This document shows positions 62,290 to 64,000 of a stretch of DNA of 64,000 nt, one piece after another; positions within the stretch are counted from its first letter, which is position 1; each line of letters begins with the position of its first letter. The position numbers and the translations under genes were made by a program. The stretch lies in NCBI GenBank assembly GCA_963971225.1, contig OZ020267.1, positions 103,241,729 through 103,305,728 on the forward strand. The letters are read 5' to 3'. The notes under the pieces were generated by a model that saw only the letters and a list, made by a program, of their open reading frames with translations, ran no database searches and was not told where the DNA came from. The stretch is from Melieria omissa (lineage: Eukaryota; Arthropoda; Insecta; Diptera; Ulidiidae).

Positions 62290-62460
62290 TTTCTTGACTG
62301 GCACGACAGCGCGATTAGGAGAAAGGCCTAGCTACCCGCATTCATCCATGTTGTGCGTGTTAATTTTTACAAGGTTGGAGGGGACCTACAGTTTTATGCC
62401 GATTCCGAACGGCGAGTTGGGAGCTTTTTCATAGGCAATTTTACAGAAGGCATATCTTAG
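62290..62460 (-). mobile_element. Diverged SINE-body fragment
   Basis: Reverse-strand similarity to the SINE body at 10.85 kb: GGAGGGGACCTACAGTTTTA followed by GCCGATTCCGAACGGCGAG. The tRNA head is absent and the borders are unclear. Confidence 0.5.
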
Positions 62461-62489
62461 TTAAAAAGAATCAGAGTTCACTAGAAAGA

Positions 62490-62720
62490 CAATAAGTTTT
62501 CCATACCTACAAAGACTACACATTTTATCCACTAATATCTCGAAAAATAAACATCGGATTTGGCTAATTGAAATTATAGAACCCTAATTGTAGAACTAAT
62601 TGTGAAAGCCGATAAAAAAAGAAAAGTCATTAAAGCAAAAGTTTTAAGTTTACTAAGGAAAATACAGATATTTAAAATGAAGAACCGTCAAAATGATCGC
62701 AATGGAATTTTTAGTGTTAA
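62490..62720. mobile_element. TTAA-type element end, related to 42.99 kb
   Basis: Shares TTTGGCTAATTG, ATTATAGAACC and AATACAGATATTTAAA with the right arm of the element ending at 44539, and ends ...TTTTTAGTGTTAA at 62720. Only this arm is recognised. Confidence 0.45.
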
Positions 62721-63049
62721 GAGATTTTAAAATATATTTTAACTTGATTTTTTCCAATACTACCATTCGGCTTAGATTTTTTTTGGCGACTTTGAGCTCA
62801 TAAATATATGGAAATTTGGTAAGCTTTACATGAGTTTTACACATATTACGTCGAGTCGTGTTATATAAATGGGAATGGGATTTCATACTTCAGATCACGA
62901 GCTTTTTTAGTGGAGCTTTACTGAAGTTAGAGGCATTTCAATGATTTTGAAAATTAAATTTTCGCCAAAACCATCATTCAGCTACCTTGATCTTGAGCTC
63001 TGATATGTGGAAGATTTTTGGATGTTTACTATAAGATAGACGTATACAC

Positions 63050-63768
63050 TAGGGATTGCAATCCCGGGATCGCAAATCCCGTAATCCCGGGATCCCGGAC
63101 ATTTTCAGTCCCGAAAAATCCCGGGATTGACAAAATCCGATCCCGGGATCGAAACAAAAAAAAAGCTTACTTTTTGCTTTTGTCACGTTGATTTCAAAAA
63201 ATGCAACCCTTCATATTTAACACAAAAAATAAATTGCCCATTGCCTGCGACGTTTGAATAAGTGTTAATGCAACAATAGCTCTGTTTGTTTGTAACTACT
63301 TTTTACAAATTTGTACAAACTAGCTCTGTTTTGGTACTTTTCCAATACAGATTTGTCAGTAACCAAAATCAGAAGTGCAAACAAGCTTATGCTCCCAAAA
63401 ATGAATCCATTTAAAAAAGTAAACAACCAGAATTTTCTAAAAACATGCAAGTCTAACTCTTCTTTACACTAATGTGACTTGTCACATTCATAATACGCAA
63501 GGAAAATGGTGTAAATAAGAGGATAAAGAATGAAAAAGCTAATAACAAACCATCAGCATTTGAGAATTAAAACCATAGCGAAACTTAAATTATTGATAGT
63601 TATTACTAGGTATCGGATTTATATGCAAAACCTATGCAAAAAATGCAAAATATGCAAACATATGCAAATATGCAGTGCATATGTTAGCTCATTCTTTATT
63701 TTTCAATTTTTCAATAAAAATAGTACTTAGCCAAAAAAATATGCACTTGCATATAATTCCGATCCCTA
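63050..63768. mobile_element. CCCGGGATC-rich MITE, possibly hAT-like
   Basis: The inverted ends TAGGGATTGCAAT and TAGGGATCGGAAT bound 719 bp. The left 100 bp is packed with CCCGGGATC/GATCCCGGG; the right part has several ATGCAAA motifs (63.62-63.68 kb). Flanking duplications are unclear. No transposase seen. Confidence 0.5.
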
Positions 63769-64000
63769 GGTATTACTCACACCGAATTTCACTTACTTTG
63801 AATGGCCAAAACTTGAAGATTTACATATAATACGATTTGATGTACTTTTATTGAACCAGAGAGATGCCTGTTTTAGCAGGTTGTGATTTGGCAATGAAAT
63901 GCGTTTTTAAGTTATTTGTCATAAATATTTTATTCTTAGTTTAAAATTAAGTACACAGAATTGTATTTAATACATAGATATAATTTGTTTGACTGAAAAA

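Overview
This is nuclear DNA from a higher (schizophoran) fly, most consistent with a tephritid fruit fly. Reasons: an AT-rich sequence, short 56-95 nt introns beside multi-kilobase transposon-filled ones, a ref(2)P/p62 gene of dipteran architecture, and many mariner, hAT, TTAA-type (piggyBac-like) and non-LTR remnants. The genus is inference only.

Layout. (1) 0.1-8.6 kb: two minus-strand genes for six-helix cytochrome b561-domain reductases. (2) 8.6-18.7 kb: gene-poor, with a tRNA-derived SINE, small MITEs, a decayed Tc1-like element and minisatellites. (3) 19.98-22.2 kb: a fourth b561 copy on the minus strand, clearly a pseudogene, with a TTAA element in exon 2 and a hAT MITE in exon 3. (4) 23.7-24.5 kb: a third intact b561 gene on the plus strand, probably with a noncoding first exon near 18.7 kb. 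(5) 25.2-29.1 kb: ref(2)P (sequestosome-1/p62), minus strand, convergent with the third b561 gene; their poly(A) signals lie about 107 bp apart. (6) 33.5 kb to beyond 40.8 kb: the 5' part of a plus-strand ADAMTS-like extracellular protein (signal peptide, TSP1, cysteine-rich module), probably nolo, whose remaining exons were not found. (7) 40.8-64 kb: intronic or intergenic DNA full of transposons, plus one candidate signal-peptide exon at 60.17 kb.

How the genes relate. The three intact b561 genes share one exon plan (exon 1 ending phase 0, a 193-nt middle exon, exon 2 ending phase 1) and the same spacing of four presumed heme histidines (38, 30 and 40 residues), so they arose by local duplication. 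I recall b561 genes near ref(2)P in Drosophila, so this is probably an old linkage. The ref(2)P protein is the selective-autophagy receptor; nothing seen ties it functionally to the b561 cluster.

Nothing resembles a bacterial-style system. The most informative features are the fully readable decay of the b561 pseudogene, a 60-nt stop-free intron in b561 gene 1, several distinct TTAA-flanked MITE families, and paired direct repeats either side of an ADAMTS-like exon.
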